From NCBI GenBank assembly GCA_964468375.1, contig CAYXUW010000064.1, positions 1 to 13,816 on the forward strand: a stretch of 13,816 nucleotides of DNA, given 5' to 3'. The notes under the pieces are model-generated. The model was given only the letters and a program-made list of their open reading frames with translations, had not been told where the DNA came from and did not search any database. Below, piece by piece: positions 1-7,463 of the stretch (the stretch's first letter is position 1; every line of letters begins with the position of its first letter). The position numbers and the translations under genes are program-made. The stretch is from CAYXUW01 sp964468375. Its GTDB lineage: Bacteria; Planctomycetota; Phycisphaerae; Sedimentisphaerales; Anaerobacaceae.

Positions 1-1
1 A

Positions 2-121
2 CTAATACACCCCTCTGGCAACAGCAGGAGCCATCTGATAGATGCCGACGCCGATTATAATGCCCACGATGATGCAGGTAGAGTCAAAAAGAGACAGTTC
101 TTTCTTTGGGGCTGCTCCCAT
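2..121 (-). CDS. N-terminal fragment of an APC-family amino acid permease, ending at an in-frame TAG
   Basis: Reading from the ATG at 121-119 gives 39 residues: MGAAPKKE, then LSLFDSTCIIVG, IIIGVGIY and QMAPAVARGVY. A short polar N-terminus followed by a glycine-rich first helix of the form 'LFD-x3-I-VG-IIG-GI' and an A-P-x-VA stretch is the typical start of APC-superfamily amino acid transporters, which run to about 450 residues. A TAG at 4-2 closes the frame just before the window edge. Losing or gaining one base in the C4 run at 10-13 would bypass this stop, so it could be a sequencing error, a true frameshift (pseudogene), or a genuine short membrane peptide. It starts 35 bp after the ASCH gene on the same strand, so it is probably the third gene of that operon. 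Family assignment rests on one helix only. Confidence 0.45.
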   Translation of the reverse strand: MGAAPKKELSLFDSTCIIVGIIIGVGIYQMAPAVARGVY

Positions 122-156
122 AGCAAATCTTTAATTCCCTCTTACTAAGACAATGC

Positions 157-591
157 TCAATTGCTTTTCAGACGCCGCTTTAACAAACCGAAGTTTTCTT
201 TCTCCGTTAAAACCACCCAGGCACGCCAGTCCTTCTTGCAAATCCGCACCGGCTCTATCGATTTTACATCCTTCAGCCAAACCAGAAAACCAAACCTGCA
301 ATCACTTTTACTCCGCCAGTATTCGTCGCTGCCGATTATACAATGGTTATATTGCTCTTTTATCCTGATTATCTGTTTCGGCGAAAGATTCTGGAAGCTC
401 TTAACCGCCGCCGCGGTCGCCACAGCGCAGACAGGTCCGCTACTTTCCTTCAAAAATAATTTATCGCCCGCCAGAACCCGGCCGAAACCGTGCCCCTTGC
501 CCTGCATAAAGCGAGATTCGATTTTCTTGCGACCATCCAAAATCGCACCTAGATACGGCTTTTTCAAAACCACCAGATGATAACCTATCAT
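157..591 (-). CDS. ASCH-domain protein (putative RNA-binding / nucleic-acid-associated)
   Basis: A 144-residue protein. The N-terminal block HLVVLKKPYL (5-14) followed by the G-x-K-x-x-E-x-R signature as GRKKIESR (20-27), and then GDKLFLKESSGPVCAVA, matches the ASCH fold (PUA-related beta-barrel), whose members are thought to bind RNA or modified nucleosides. No other domain is visible and the substrate is unknown. I chose the ATG at 591-589 rather than an upstream ATG at 687 because it begins exactly where the ASCH homology begins and overlaps the stop of the methyltransferase as ATGA. The upstream start would add 32 unrelated residues lying inside the methyltransferase gene. The ATGA overlap predicts translational coupling; there is only a weak purine stretch (AGAAAG) before the start. 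The domain call is fairly firm, the function is not known. Confidence 0.75.
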   Translation of the reverse strand: MIGYHLVVLKKPYLGAILDGRKKIESRFMQGKGHGFGRVLAGDKLFLKESSGPVCAVATAAAVKSFQNLSPKQIIRIKEQYNHCIIGSDEYWRSKSDCRFGFLVWLKDVKSIEPVRICKKDWRAWVVLTEKENFGLLKRRLKSN

Positions 592-1466
592 TGTGTCTTT
601 CTGTCCAGCAAAGCAGCTACTGCTCGAATGTGGTCTGGAGTTGTTCCACAACAACCTCCTAAAATAGTAGCTCCGGCATCTAAGCATCCGGCAATACCCT
701 CAGCAAAAGGTTTTGGGGGCATTTCAAATACCGTTTTGTCGTTAATTAATTTTGGTTTGCCGGCGTTAGGCTGCGCCAGAATAGGAACAGTAGTTGCAGA
801 TTTAAGTATGGATACAATGACAGCCATTTGAGAAGGCTCAAGTTCGCCGCAGTTGGCTCCAATAACATCTGCCCCAGCATCTGCGAGACTTCTTACACAA
901 TCCTCTGCAGAATTACCCATTATCGTCCTTCCACCATTTTCCTCAGTGGCGAATGCTATTGAAGCAATTACAACAAGCGAAAAATTGTCTTTGCACGCAC
1001 GAAGAGCACATAGTGCCTCCCGCAAATCAAACATCGTTTCAATAATAAATCCATCAACGCCGGCTTCGGCCAAAATCTCGGCCTGTTCCTTAAACGCACT
1101 ATAAAATTGCTGTTCTTTATAAGCGCCGTAAGGTTCAAGCAATTGACCGGTCGAACTAATGTCTCCGAGTACAAATTGACCGCTATCGACGGCCTGTTTT
1201 GCCAATCCAACACCAGCCCGATTTACATCTCGCACCGATACATCTATATTGTGAGTCTCGATGTAGATACGGTTCATTGTCAGGGTGTTAGTCGTAAGAG
1301 CATGGCAGCCGCACCGGGCGTATTCTCGCTGGATTTCAAGAACAACCTCTGGATGGTCGAGGTTGTTACTGGCTCGGCCCATAAGGTTGCGCTTGTCCAA
1401 CTCGGTCCCTATCGCCCCATCGAGCAAAATTATCTTTTGATTCCTCAGAAATGTTAATAAACTCAT
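588..1466 (-). CDS. Homocysteine S-methyltransferase family protein (MmuM/BHMT/MetH N-terminal type)
   Basis: A 292-residue stand-alone homocysteine-binding TIM-barrel domain. It should transfer a methyl group to homocysteine to give methionine, using zinc. The N-terminal DGAIGTEL (16-23) and TNTLTMNR (59-66) match the family's barrel strands. The three zinc-binding cysteines are all present: Cys206 in GANCG, and Cys272-Cys273 in GGCCGTTP near the C-terminus. There are no folate, cobalamin or activation domains, so this is not full-length MetH. The methyl donor (S-methylmethionine, betaine, or a corrinoid protein) cannot be told from the sequence. It is the first gene of a minus-strand unit and is followed by the ASCH gene (ATGA overlap) and a permease start. 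An APC permease beside an MmuM-type enzyme recalls the E. coli mmuP-mmuM pair. Its start at 1466 sits directly before the conserved region. Confidence 0.88.
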   Translation of the reverse strand: MSLLTFLRNQKIILLDGAIGTELDKRNLMGRASNNLDHPEVVLEIQREYARCGCHALTTNTLTMNRIYIETHNIDVSVRDVNRAGVGLAKQAVDSGQFVLGDISSTGQLLEPYGAYKEQQFYSAFKEQAEILAEAGVDGFIIETMFDLREALCALRACKDNFSLVVIASIAFATEENGGRTIMGNSAEDCVRSLADAGADVIGANCGELEPSQMAVIVSILKSATTVPILAQPNAGKPKLINDKTVFEMPPKPFAEGIAGCLDAGATILGGCCGTTPDHIRAVAALLDRKTQ

Positions 1467-1503
1467 TATTAGTACTTTCTAAGTCCCTGCACAAAAGTCT
1501 TTT

Positions 1504-1533
1504 CCAATAACCACACAAATATAAAACTGTCAA
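1504..1533 (-). promoter_or_regulatory. Candidate sigma70 promoter for the methyltransferase-ASCH operon
   Basis: On the minus strand a perfect TTGACA lies at 1533-1528. With an 18-bp spacer the -10 would be TATTGG (1509-1504), only three of six consensus matches. The position, about 40 bp upstream of the ATG at 1466, is suitable. The strong -35 and poor -10 make this tentative. The leader would be too short for a SAM or cobalamin riboswitch. Confidence 0.3.
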
Positions 1534-1567
1534 GATTTATTTCCCTGATTGGCGCGGGGTTTGGGCT

Positions 1568-1596
1568 TTGACGAATGTCAGGACAACCCCTATAAT
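1568..1596 (+). promoter_or_regulatory. Sigma70-type promoter for rmuC-tlpA-SDR
   Basis: TTGACG at 1568-1573, a 17-bp spacer, and a perfect TATAAT at 1591-1596: eleven of twelve consensus matches. Transcription should begin near 1603, about 19 nt before the rmuC ATG at 1622. The short leader still contains the AAAGGA ribosome binding site. It is the best promoter match in the window. The 155-bp gap 1467-1621 otherwise holds only the divergent candidate promoter. Confidence 0.7.
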
Positions 1597-1621
1597 CAAG
1601 ACAGTTTTCAAAGGATAAGAT

Positions 1622-2656
1622 ATGGAAGCAGTTCTACTTACTGTAGCTATAGTTTTGATTGCAGGTGTTTTGGGACTTTTAGTCTGGCTCATAAGCACCA
1701 TTTTCAAAAGCAGAGAAGAAACCGCCGCCCACTCTGCAAATATCAACCTGCTCGCCCAGCAGCTTGAGGCCTTAAGGGCCGCTCAGGACAAAACATCCGA
1801 AAATCTGCAAAAATCTCTTCAGGCAGGCCAAACAAACCTCAGCCAGAACCTCCAATCAAGCCAACAGGTTCTAAGTCGCCTGAATACCCAAATAGGAGAA
1901 CTTCAGGGTACAAACAAGCAAATGCTCCAGCTCGGCACAGACGTCAGACGGCTGCAGGATATCCTAAGCTCACCCAAACTGCGGGGCCAGATGGGCGAAT
2001 GGTCGCTCGAAAATCTGCTGGCGCAAATCCTGCCCAAAGACAGCTATAAACTACAGTACAGCTTCAAAGACAATCAAAAAGTTGATGCCCTGATTCAATT
2101 GGCCGACTTTTCGGTTTCCATTGATGCCAAATTTCCCCTGCCGGCATTTGAAAAAATAGCTGCAGCAGAAACAGAAGAGGAAAAAGCAAAACTCCGCAGA
2201 CAGTTCCTAAAAGATGTAACCGCCCACATAGATAAAATTGCCGCCAATTATATCAGACCTGCTGAAGGCACGCTTGATTTCGCTATGATGTATATACCGG
2301 CCGAAAATATTTATTACGAAACCATCGTCAAATACGCAGGCGAAACACAGGACATCCTGCAATACTCATTTGAAAAAAAGGTGATCCCCGTCTCGCCGAA
2401 CTTACTTTATGCATACCTGATGACCGTAGTAATGGGCCTGCATGGCCTGCAGATTGAAAAACAAGCAGCCGAAATAAGACAAAACCTGAAACAGCTCAAC
2501 GCATCCTTCGCTGACTTTGTCTCCACCTGGGATGTCCTTGGCAAACATCTCCGAAACGCCTACAGCCAATACGACGAAGGCCACAAAAAACTCGACCGCT
2601 TCGGCCTGCACCTGAACCGAATACAAGATAAAAACGAGGCAGCTAATGAAAACTGA
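1622..2656 (+). CDS. rmuC: DNA recombination protein RmuC
   Basis: A 344-residue RmuC-family protein, thought to limit recombination at inverted repeats and to carry a nuclease-like core. An N-terminal membrane anchor (about 3-28) is followed by a Gln/Ser/Leu-rich coiled coil (about 40-115). The RmuC domain then runs from RGQMGEWSLENLL (121-133) through SIDAKFPLPAF (166-176), MYIPAENIYYE (223-233) and the VSPNLLYAYL segment (257-266). It is shorter than E. coli RmuC (about 475 residues), mainly through a shorter coiled coil. The start is supported by AAAGGA seven bases upstream of the ATG and by a strong promoter. Its last 11 bp overlap the next gene, so rmuC, tlpA and the SDR gene form one operon. 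Confidence 0.93.
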   Translation: MEAVLLTVAIVLIAGVLGLLVWLISTIFKSREETAAHSANINLLAQQLEALRAAQDKTSENLQKSLQAGQTNLSQNLQSSQQVLSRLNTQIGELQGTNKQMLQLGTDVRRLQDILSSPKLRGQMGEWSLENLLAQILPKDSYKLQYSFKDNQKVDALIQLADFSVSIDAKFPLPAFEKIAAAETEEEKAKLRRQFLKDVTAHIDKIAANYIRPAEGTLDFAMMYIPAENIYYETIVKYAGETQDILQYSFEKKVIPVSPNLLYAYLMTVVMGLHGLQIEKQAAEIRQNLKQLNASFADFVSTWDVLGKHLRNAYSQYDEGHKKLDRFGLHLNRIQDKNEAANEN

Positions 2657-3185
2657 AAAAACAAATAAAAATTCCGTATTCACTCTCTTCACCATAGCAT
2701 TAGCCATAATAGTTATCTCAGCCGTCGGCTCTCATTTCTTCAAAAATTTCCACGGAAATTTCGCTGGAGCTCAGGCCCCCCCTGTACAGATGGACCAGTG
2801 GATTACTTACCCGCCGCCCGACCTGAATGGCCGAGTTTATGTCATTGATTTCTGGGCAACCTGGTGCCCGCCCTGCGTGCGGTCGATTCCGCATATGATT
2901 GAATTAACAAATAAATACAAAGGTGTTGCCTTTATAGCTATTTCTCTAGACCGCTCCCCGGAGCCGGTCAAAACAATGGTGCAGAACAAAGGCATAAATT
3001 ACTATGTCGGAATGGATAACGGCCTGGCTGAAAAATACTCCGTCCGCAGTATTCCGACGACTTTTGTAATAGACCGCGCCGGCAGAATCGCCTGGCGCGG
3101 ACACCCAATGGAACCCGGCTTTGAACCTGCAATCACCAAGGCCCTGAACGCCCCGCCGCCAGCGAATTCAGATGTGGAGGAATGA
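2646..3185 (+). CDS. Membrane-anchored TlpA/ResA-like thioredoxin
   Basis: A 179-residue thiol-disulfide oxidoreductase. One N-terminal helix (about 10-30) serves as an uncleaved anchor or signal, placing the thioredoxin domain outside the cytoplasmic membrane. The active site is WCPPC (Cys74, Cys77) in DFWATWCPPCVRSIP, typical of the TlpA/ResA/AhpC-TSA group. The cis-proline is at Pro137 in SIPTTFVID. Proteins of this kind usually reduce disulfides in exported proteins, for example during cytochrome c maturation, but no cytochrome gene is present here to name the partner. The start overlaps the end of rmuC by 11 bp in another frame. A GAGG lies about 8 bp upstream. The C-terminal tail (PPPANSDVEE) is short and disordered. 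Confidence 0.88.
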   Translation: MKTEKTNKNSVFTLFTIALAIIVISAVGSHFFKNFHGNFAGAQAPPVQMDQWITYPPPDLNGRVYVIDFWATWCPPCVRSIPHMIELTNKYKGVAFIAISLDRSPEPVKTMVQNKGINYYVGMDNGLAEKYSVRSIPTTFVIDRAGRIAWRGHPMEPGFEPAITKALNAPPPANSDVEE

Positions 3186-3188
3186 AAA

Positions 3189-3950
3189 ATGACTTACGAA
3201 AACCTCAAAGGCAAAAAGGTCTTAGTTACCGGCTCCAGCAGCGGTATAGGGCAGGCAACGGCCATCTCATTCAGCAAACAGGGCTGTTTCGTAGGCGTTC
3301 ATTACTTCAAAACAAGAAAAGGCGGCGAAGAAACCCTCCAGCAGGTCAAAAAAAATAGCGACGGCATACTGCTTCACGCAGATATGCGCGATGAAAAGGA
3401 GGTAAGCCAAATGGTCGAGCAGTTTGCCGAAGCCGCTGGCGGCATCGACATCCTCGTCAACAACGCCGGCTCACTCATCGACCGCCAACCCTTCGAAACC
3501 GCATCTCTCGATTATCATGAAGATATATACGCCACCAATGTCCGTAGCATTTTTCTGGCAACAAGGGCCGCCCTGCCCTATTTAAAAAAGACTAAAGGCA
3601 ATATCGTCAATATCGGCTCAATAGCCGGCCATACCGGCGGTTCCACCGGCTCAGGAATCTACGCAGGCGCAAAGGCGGCCGTCGCCACTGAAACCATAGC
3701 TATGGCGGGAGAATTCGCTCCCTACGACATCCGCGTAAACAGCGTCCTGCCCGGTCTGATTGAAACAAGGTTCCACAAAAGATTCAGCACCCCCGAACGA
3801 AAAAAAGCAGTCGCAAAACAAACCCCCCTCGGCAGAAACGGAACCGCTGAAGACATCGCCAAAGCAGTCCTGTTCCTCGCAAGCGATGCCGCCGCCTTTA
3901 TCACCGGCGAATACATCGCCGTAAACGGCGGCTTATATATGAGAGCCTAA
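3189..3950 (+). CDS. SDR-family NAD(P)-dependent oxidoreductase (FabG-like)
   Basis: A 253-residue classical short-chain dehydrogenase. It has the cofactor motif TGSSSGIG (14-21), the NNAG motif (91-94), catalytic Asn117, Ser144 in NIGSIAG, and Tyr158-x3-Lys162 in YAGAK. The PG motif (VLPGLIET, 187-194) and the C-terminal VNGGLYMRA are also typical. Position 38-43 (HYFKTR) carries basic residues after beta-2, which usually favours NADPH. The substrate cannot be deduced: the sequence resembles 3-oxoacyl-ACP reductase and sugar dehydrogenases equally, and no fatty acid genes are nearby, so fabG is not assigned. A strong GGAGGA site precedes the ATG, with a 3-bp gap from the thioredoxin stop. 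It is the third and last gene of the rmuC operon. Confidence 0.88.
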   Translation: MTYENLKGKKVLVTGSSSGIGQATAISFSKQGCFVGVHYFKTRKGGEETLQQVKKNSDGILLHADMRDEKEVSQMVEQFAEAAGGIDILVNNAGSLIDRQPFETASLDYHEDIYATNVRSIFLATRAALPYLKKTKGNIVNIGSIAGHTGGSTGSGIYAGAKAAVATETIAMAGEFAPYDIRVNSVLPGLIETRFHKRFSTPERKKAVAKQTPLGRNGTAEDIAKAVLFLASDAAAFITGEYIAVNGGLYMRA

Positions 3951-3959
3951 AGTTATCTG

Positions 3960-3995
3960 TTGATTATTGACGACAAGTTATTTATACTTTATACC
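3960..3995 (+). promoter_or_regulatory. Two overlapping sigma70 promoter candidates upstream of recJ
   Basis: Set A is TTGATT (3960-3965), 17 bp, TATACT (3983-3988). Set B is TTGACG (3967-3972), 17 bp, TATACC (3990-3995). Each matches nine of twelve consensus bases, and the two sets are shifted by exactly 7 bp. They lie in the 75-bp gap between the SDR gene and recJ, showing that recJ can be transcribed separately from the rmuC operon. Confidence 0.5.
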
Positions 3996-4025
3996 AAATT
4001 TATCACAAGGAAAGTGTGAAACGGA

Positions 4026-5855
4026 ATGCCGCTCTCTGCTGGGATGCAAAAAACAACTCGACCTCGATACCAGAAAGTGCGTCTGGAAACCTCGAAAAAA
4101 CAATGGATAATTCAGCCGCCGCACCCAAACGCCGACGAACTAGCCCGGTCACTAAAGGTTTCTCCCCTTCTGGCGCAGGTCTTAATCAATCGAGGAATAA
4201 CCGACGCTCAAACCAGCTCTGTTTTTCTAAGGCCCAAACTCACCGAGCTTATCAGCCCCGAACTGATGCCGGGCATCGAACAAGCGGTCAAACGAATAAA
4301 ACAAGCCGTAAAGAACAAAGAAAAAATCACCATCTACGGCGACTACGACGTAGACGGCATCACCGGCGCGGCAATTCTCTGGCAGCTCCTTAAACTGCTC
4401 GGTGCCGAAGCAAACTACTATATCCCCCACCGAATCGATGAAGGCTACGGCCTAAACGAAGACGCCGTCCGGTCCCTAGCACAAACAGGTACCAAGCTTC
4501 TAATCACGGTTGACTGCGGTATCACTGCCACCGAATCAGCAAAACTCGCCGAGCAGTTAGGCCTCGGCCTGATAATAACCGACCATCACCCTCCAGCCGC
4601 CGAATTGCCTAAAGCCACAGCTATAGTCCATCCAGCATTAGACGAATCTTATCCCAATCAGGATTCATCCGGCTCTATGGTCGCATTCAAACTCGGTTGG
4701 GCAATAGCCAACGAATTTACCGCACCTGCTCATTCGCAGAACGGCGGAAAACTCGAACCGAGACTGCGCGAGTTTATGCTCGATGCAACTTCCTTAGCGG
4801 CTATGGGAACCATTGCCGATATCGTGGACCTGCGCGGCGAGAATAGAGTTCTTACAAGCTACGGACTTAAATCCCTGCCGCAGTGCAAACTCCCTGGCAT
4901 TCAGGCCCTTATCGAATCCGCCGGCTTCACCGGGCAAAAGCTCGATAGCTTCCGTATCGGCTTCCACCTCGCACCGATGCTCAATGCCGCCGGACGAATG
5001 GGACACGCACGGCTGGCCGTCGAACTTCTAACAAGCGACAACCCGACGAACTCGATAGAAATAGCGCAATATCTCAAAAGCCAAAACGACCAACGCCGCC
5101 AGTGTGAGCGAAAAATATTCAAGCAGGCCCACGAAATGATAACCCGGCTCGGCCTGGACCGCCCAGCCCAAAAAAGCTTCGTCCTCGCAAACCAAACCTG
5201 GCACACCGGAGTAATAGGCATAGTTGCTTCGAGAATAGTCGATATTTACCACCGTCCTACGATCATGATTGGACTGCCGAATCCGCAAAATCAGAACGCA
5301 GCCAACGGCATCGCTCAGGGTTCCGCACGCTCAATAGACGGCTTCTGCCTGCTCAGCGCAATCAGGGCCTGTTCGCAGCATTTAGTCAACTTCGGTGGCC
5401 ACAAAATGGCCGCCGGCATTACCATCGAAACCGACAAAATAGACCGCTTCGCCGCCGACTTCGAGGATTATACGAAACAGCACCTCAAGAAGGATGATTC
5501 CGTCGCTAAACTACACATCGACGCATTAGCGCAGCTGAGCGAATTCAGAAAAGAAACCGTCACCGAGCTCCAGATGCTCGGCCCGTTCGGCCAGGGTAAT
5601 CCCGCCCCCATCTTTGTTACAAGAGGCGTCCGTCTCGCCTCTCCGCCGAGAACTTGCGGCGCAAAGGCCAATCATTTACAGCTCGCGATAACAGATAATA
5701 CAAATACCATCCGCTGCATCGGCTTCGGAATGGGAAATTTAGAAAAAAAACTGCTCCAAAACGAGTTCTTCAACGTCGCATATCAGCCGCAACTCAATAG
5801 CTATAACGGCAATTGTAATGTCGAATTCGTCCTTACCGATATCCTCTTCGAGTAA
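4026..5855 (+). CDS. recJ: Single-stranded-DNA-specific exonuclease RecJ
   Basis: A 609-residue DHH-family 5'-3' exonuclease that degrades single-stranded DNA in recombination and repair. The metal-binding motifs are complete: GDYDVDG (105-111), VDCG (162-165), TDHH (185-188) and GTIADIVDL (261-269). The DHHA1 part follows with LNAAGR (319-324), GSARS (432-436) and GGHKMAAG (457-464), then an OB-fold with LGPFGQGNPAP (518-528). Recognisable RecJ sequence starts near Trp27, so the first 26 residues are doubtful. The ATG at 4026 lies 11-15 bp from an AAGGAAAG site, and ATG 4044 or GTG 4077 are alternatives. It has its own promoter candidates and ends 8 bp from the convergent transglutaminase gene with no visible terminator between. 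Confidence 0.95.
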   Translation: MPLSAGMQKTTRPRYQKVRLETSKKQWIIQPPHPNADELARSLKVSPLLAQVLINRGITDAQTSSVFLRPKLTELISPELMPGIEQAVKRIKQAVKNKEKITIYGDYDVDGITGAAILWQLLKLLGAEANYYIPHRIDEGYGLNEDAVRSLAQTGTKLLITVDCGITATESAKLAEQLGLGLIITDHHPPAAELPKATAIVHPALDESYPNQDSSGSMVAFKLGWAIANEFTAPAHSQNGGKLEPRLREFMLDATSLAAMGTIADIVDLRGENRVLTSYGLKSLPQCKLPGIQALIESAGFTGQKLDSFRIGFHLAPMLNAAGRMGHARLAVELLTSDNPTNSIEIAQYLKSQNDQRRQCERKIFKQAHEMITRLGLDRPAQKSFVLANQTWHTGVIGIVASRIVDIYHRPTIMIGLPNPQNQNAANGIAQGSARSIDGFCLLSAIRACSQHLVNFGGHKMAAGITIETDKIDRFAADFEDYTKQHLKKDDSVAKLHIDALAQLSEFRKETVTELQMLGPFGQGNPAPIFVTRGVRLASPPRTCGAKANHLQLAITDNTNTIRCIGFGMGNLEKKLLQNEFFNVAYQPQLNSYNGNCNVEFVLTDILFE

Positions 5856-5863
5856 AAACCTAC

Positions 5864-7333
5864 CTACCTTTCTATGACAACATCCTTGATATCAAAGTAT
5901 CCCAGCGTAGAAACCATCCCGAAGAAATCAATCGGTTCCCCGTTGCCTGTCGCCAGAGCAAGATGACCGGGACCAAAACCGCCCGCCCCCTTCGTCGCAT
6001 CAAGACCAATCCACTTGTCACCCACATAGGCCTCCACCCAGGCATGACCGACGAGTACATTTGCCCGACCTGCAAAATCCTCCGCATAAACAAGACCGAA
6101 AACCACCCTTGCCGGTATCCCGACCGCACGGCACATCGCCGCTGTTAATACAGCGAACTCGCTGCAATCACCCTCCCTGCTCGCCGCAACCTCCGCCGCC
6201 GATGCGTAACCGACCGACAAGCTCCTTCGCTCGATATATTCGTAAACAAACGCCTCAATCTTCTTCACCGCCTCCGCCGCATCCTTGGTATCGCCCACCG
6301 CACGCTCGGCAAGCCCGACTACCGAACTGTTATCGCTCTGCAGAAATCTGGTCGGCTTCAGCGCATCCGAAATTCCACCGTCCTCGCCATTATAAGGAAA
6401 TCTCACCCCCGCCTCGGCAGCAACTGGCTTGACGGTTACGATTATCTCGCCCCCATCTATATGACGCACGCTCTGGTTATCGCTCGACGGTATTGTCAGC
6501 TCAACTTGCTGGCCGGTAGGCGTCAAGCGATATACAGCCGATTCAGCCGATTTAATATTCTCCAGCGGCTTCGGACTGGCTAAAAACATCTTGTCAATCA
6601 GCTCCAGTGTATCACTCTCGCTCAGCGCAAACTCCTTCGTGCACGCAATCATCTCAATCTGCATTCCCATCACAGGTGCAACGCTCTTTTGAACACGAAA
6701 CTCATCATCTACATAAGAAGTGCTGACCATCCCGCCATTTCCGGACAAATTAAGAGTAGTCCTAACCTCCGTTAAAGCAACAACCCGCCCCAGCAAATCA
6801 ACGTTTCGTTTCGGCCCGATTTGCACCTCGGCTTCTATCGCCTGTGTACTGCCCGGACTGAAAAGCTTGACATTATATTCCAATCCCTCCTTGAGACCTT
6901 TCTTGAGCTGTAGTAAACGAAGACCCTCAACCATAACCGCCCCGTTCGGCCACCTGAATGACATCTTCTGCTCCCCGGCCATTGAAGTAATAACCATACT
7001 AACCTTCCCCTGCCTATCAACGTCCCCAGAAATATGCATCTTCACCATACCCAAATCCTGCATAATCTCGAAACCGAGCGGCTCCCCTTCGACTGTCTCG
7101 ATACTCGTGTCCGTCATACCAACGCTTACAATAACGCCACCCCGACTCAACTGCATCCGCATCTCTTCAGTAGTGGTAACTTTCCCGTCAGCTACAACAC
7201 GGCTCTGTATTGCATAGCCGACCTTTTTGCCCTCCATAAATACGGCGAAATACTGCGGCTCCTCCGGCTCAGCCTTGCTAACTCCGGTGGCTGCCAAAAA
7301 TAAGCAAACAGCAAAAACACGCTGAATTTTCAT
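5864..7333 (-). CDS. Exported transglutaminase-like domain protein
   Basis: A 489-residue protein with a cleavable signal peptide (MKIQRVFAVCLFLAATGVSKA, cleavage near residue 21; no lipobox cysteine), so it should act in the periplasm or outside. Residues about 27-330 form an all-beta-looking region I cannot assign. The C-terminal third is a transglutaminase-like cysteine-protease fold with an intact triad: Cys390 in GDCSEFA, His430 in GHAWVEAYV, and Asp445 in WIGLDAT. Bacterial members often act as peptidases or amidases rather than crosslinkers, so a cell-wall or protein-processing role is possible but unproven. It is divergent from murE across 130 bp. The ATG at 7333 is fixed by the signal peptide; no clear Shine-Dalgarno site is seen. 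Confidence 0.85.
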   Translation of the reverse strand: MKIQRVFAVCLFLAATGVSKAEPEEPQYFAVFMEGKKVGYAIQSRVVADGKVTTTEEMRMQLSRGGVIVSVGMTDTSIETVEGEPLGFEIMQDLGMVKMHISGDVDRQGKVSMVITSMAGEQKMSFRWPNGAVMVEGLRLLQLKKGLKEGLEYNVKLFSPGSTQAIEAEVQIGPKRNVDLLGRVVALTEVRTTLNLSGNGGMVSTSYVDDEFRVQKSVAPVMGMQIEMIACTKEFALSESDTLELIDKMFLASPKPLENIKSAESAVYRLTPTGQQVELTIPSSDNQSVRHIDGGEIIVTVKPVAAEAGVRFPYNGEDGGISDALKPTRFLQSDNSSVVGLAERAVGDTKDAAEAVKKIEAFVYEYIERRSLSVGYASAAEVAASREGDCSEFAVLTAAMCRAVGIPARVVFGLVYAEDFAGRANVLVGHAWVEAYVGDKWIGLDATKGAGGFGPGHLALATGNGEPIDFFGMVSTLGYFDIKDVVIER

Positions 7334-7379
7334 AATCTAACACTTTCACTCTTCGCAATTTCAAAAAACACAGCATCCG

Positions 7380-7408
7380 ATTATAAACATAATGCTGCGA
7401 ATTTTCAT
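7380..7408 (-). promoter_or_regulatory. Sigma70-type promoter candidate for the transglutaminase-like gene
   Basis: On the minus strand ATGAAA (7408-7403), a 17-bp spacer and a perfect TATAAT (7385-7380), ten of twelve consensus matches. The start of transcription would be near 7373, about 40 nt before the ATG at 7333. It lies in the 130-bp divergent gap (7334-7463). On the plus strand of this gap I find no convincing promoter for murE, only a TAAAAT at 7430-7435 without a -35. Confidence 0.5.
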
Positions 7409-7463
7409 CGCAATTTTCCATGTATCGGCTAAAATACGCGTAAATCCATTGTGATATAGCATT

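Noticed and set aside
161..580. 139-codon plus-strand frame opposite the ASCH gene
   Set aside because: The minus-strand frame carries the GRKKIESR signature and the ATGA coupling; the plus frame shows no domain.
1467..1536. SAM or cobalamin riboswitch upstream of the homocysteine methyltransferase
   Set aside because: The likely leader is only about 30 nt and has no recognisable conserved core or stems.
4016..4393. 125-codon frame starting at GTG 4016 with a well-spaced ribosome binding site
   Set aside because: It lies inside recJ in another frame, its product is low-complexity and basic (many Lys/Arg/Asn), and the recJ motifs are in the other frame.
1622..5855. Defence-island reading of rmuC plus recJ
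   Set aside because: Both are widespread housekeeping repair genes, and no restriction, toxin, helicase or CRISPR genes accompany them.
7361..7408. Second ATGAAAATTC start in frame with and 75 bp upstream of the transglutaminase ATG, giving a 15-residue signal-like peptide
   Set aside because: It ends at a TGA before the gene, overlaps the promoter candidate, and is too short to support as a gene or duplication.
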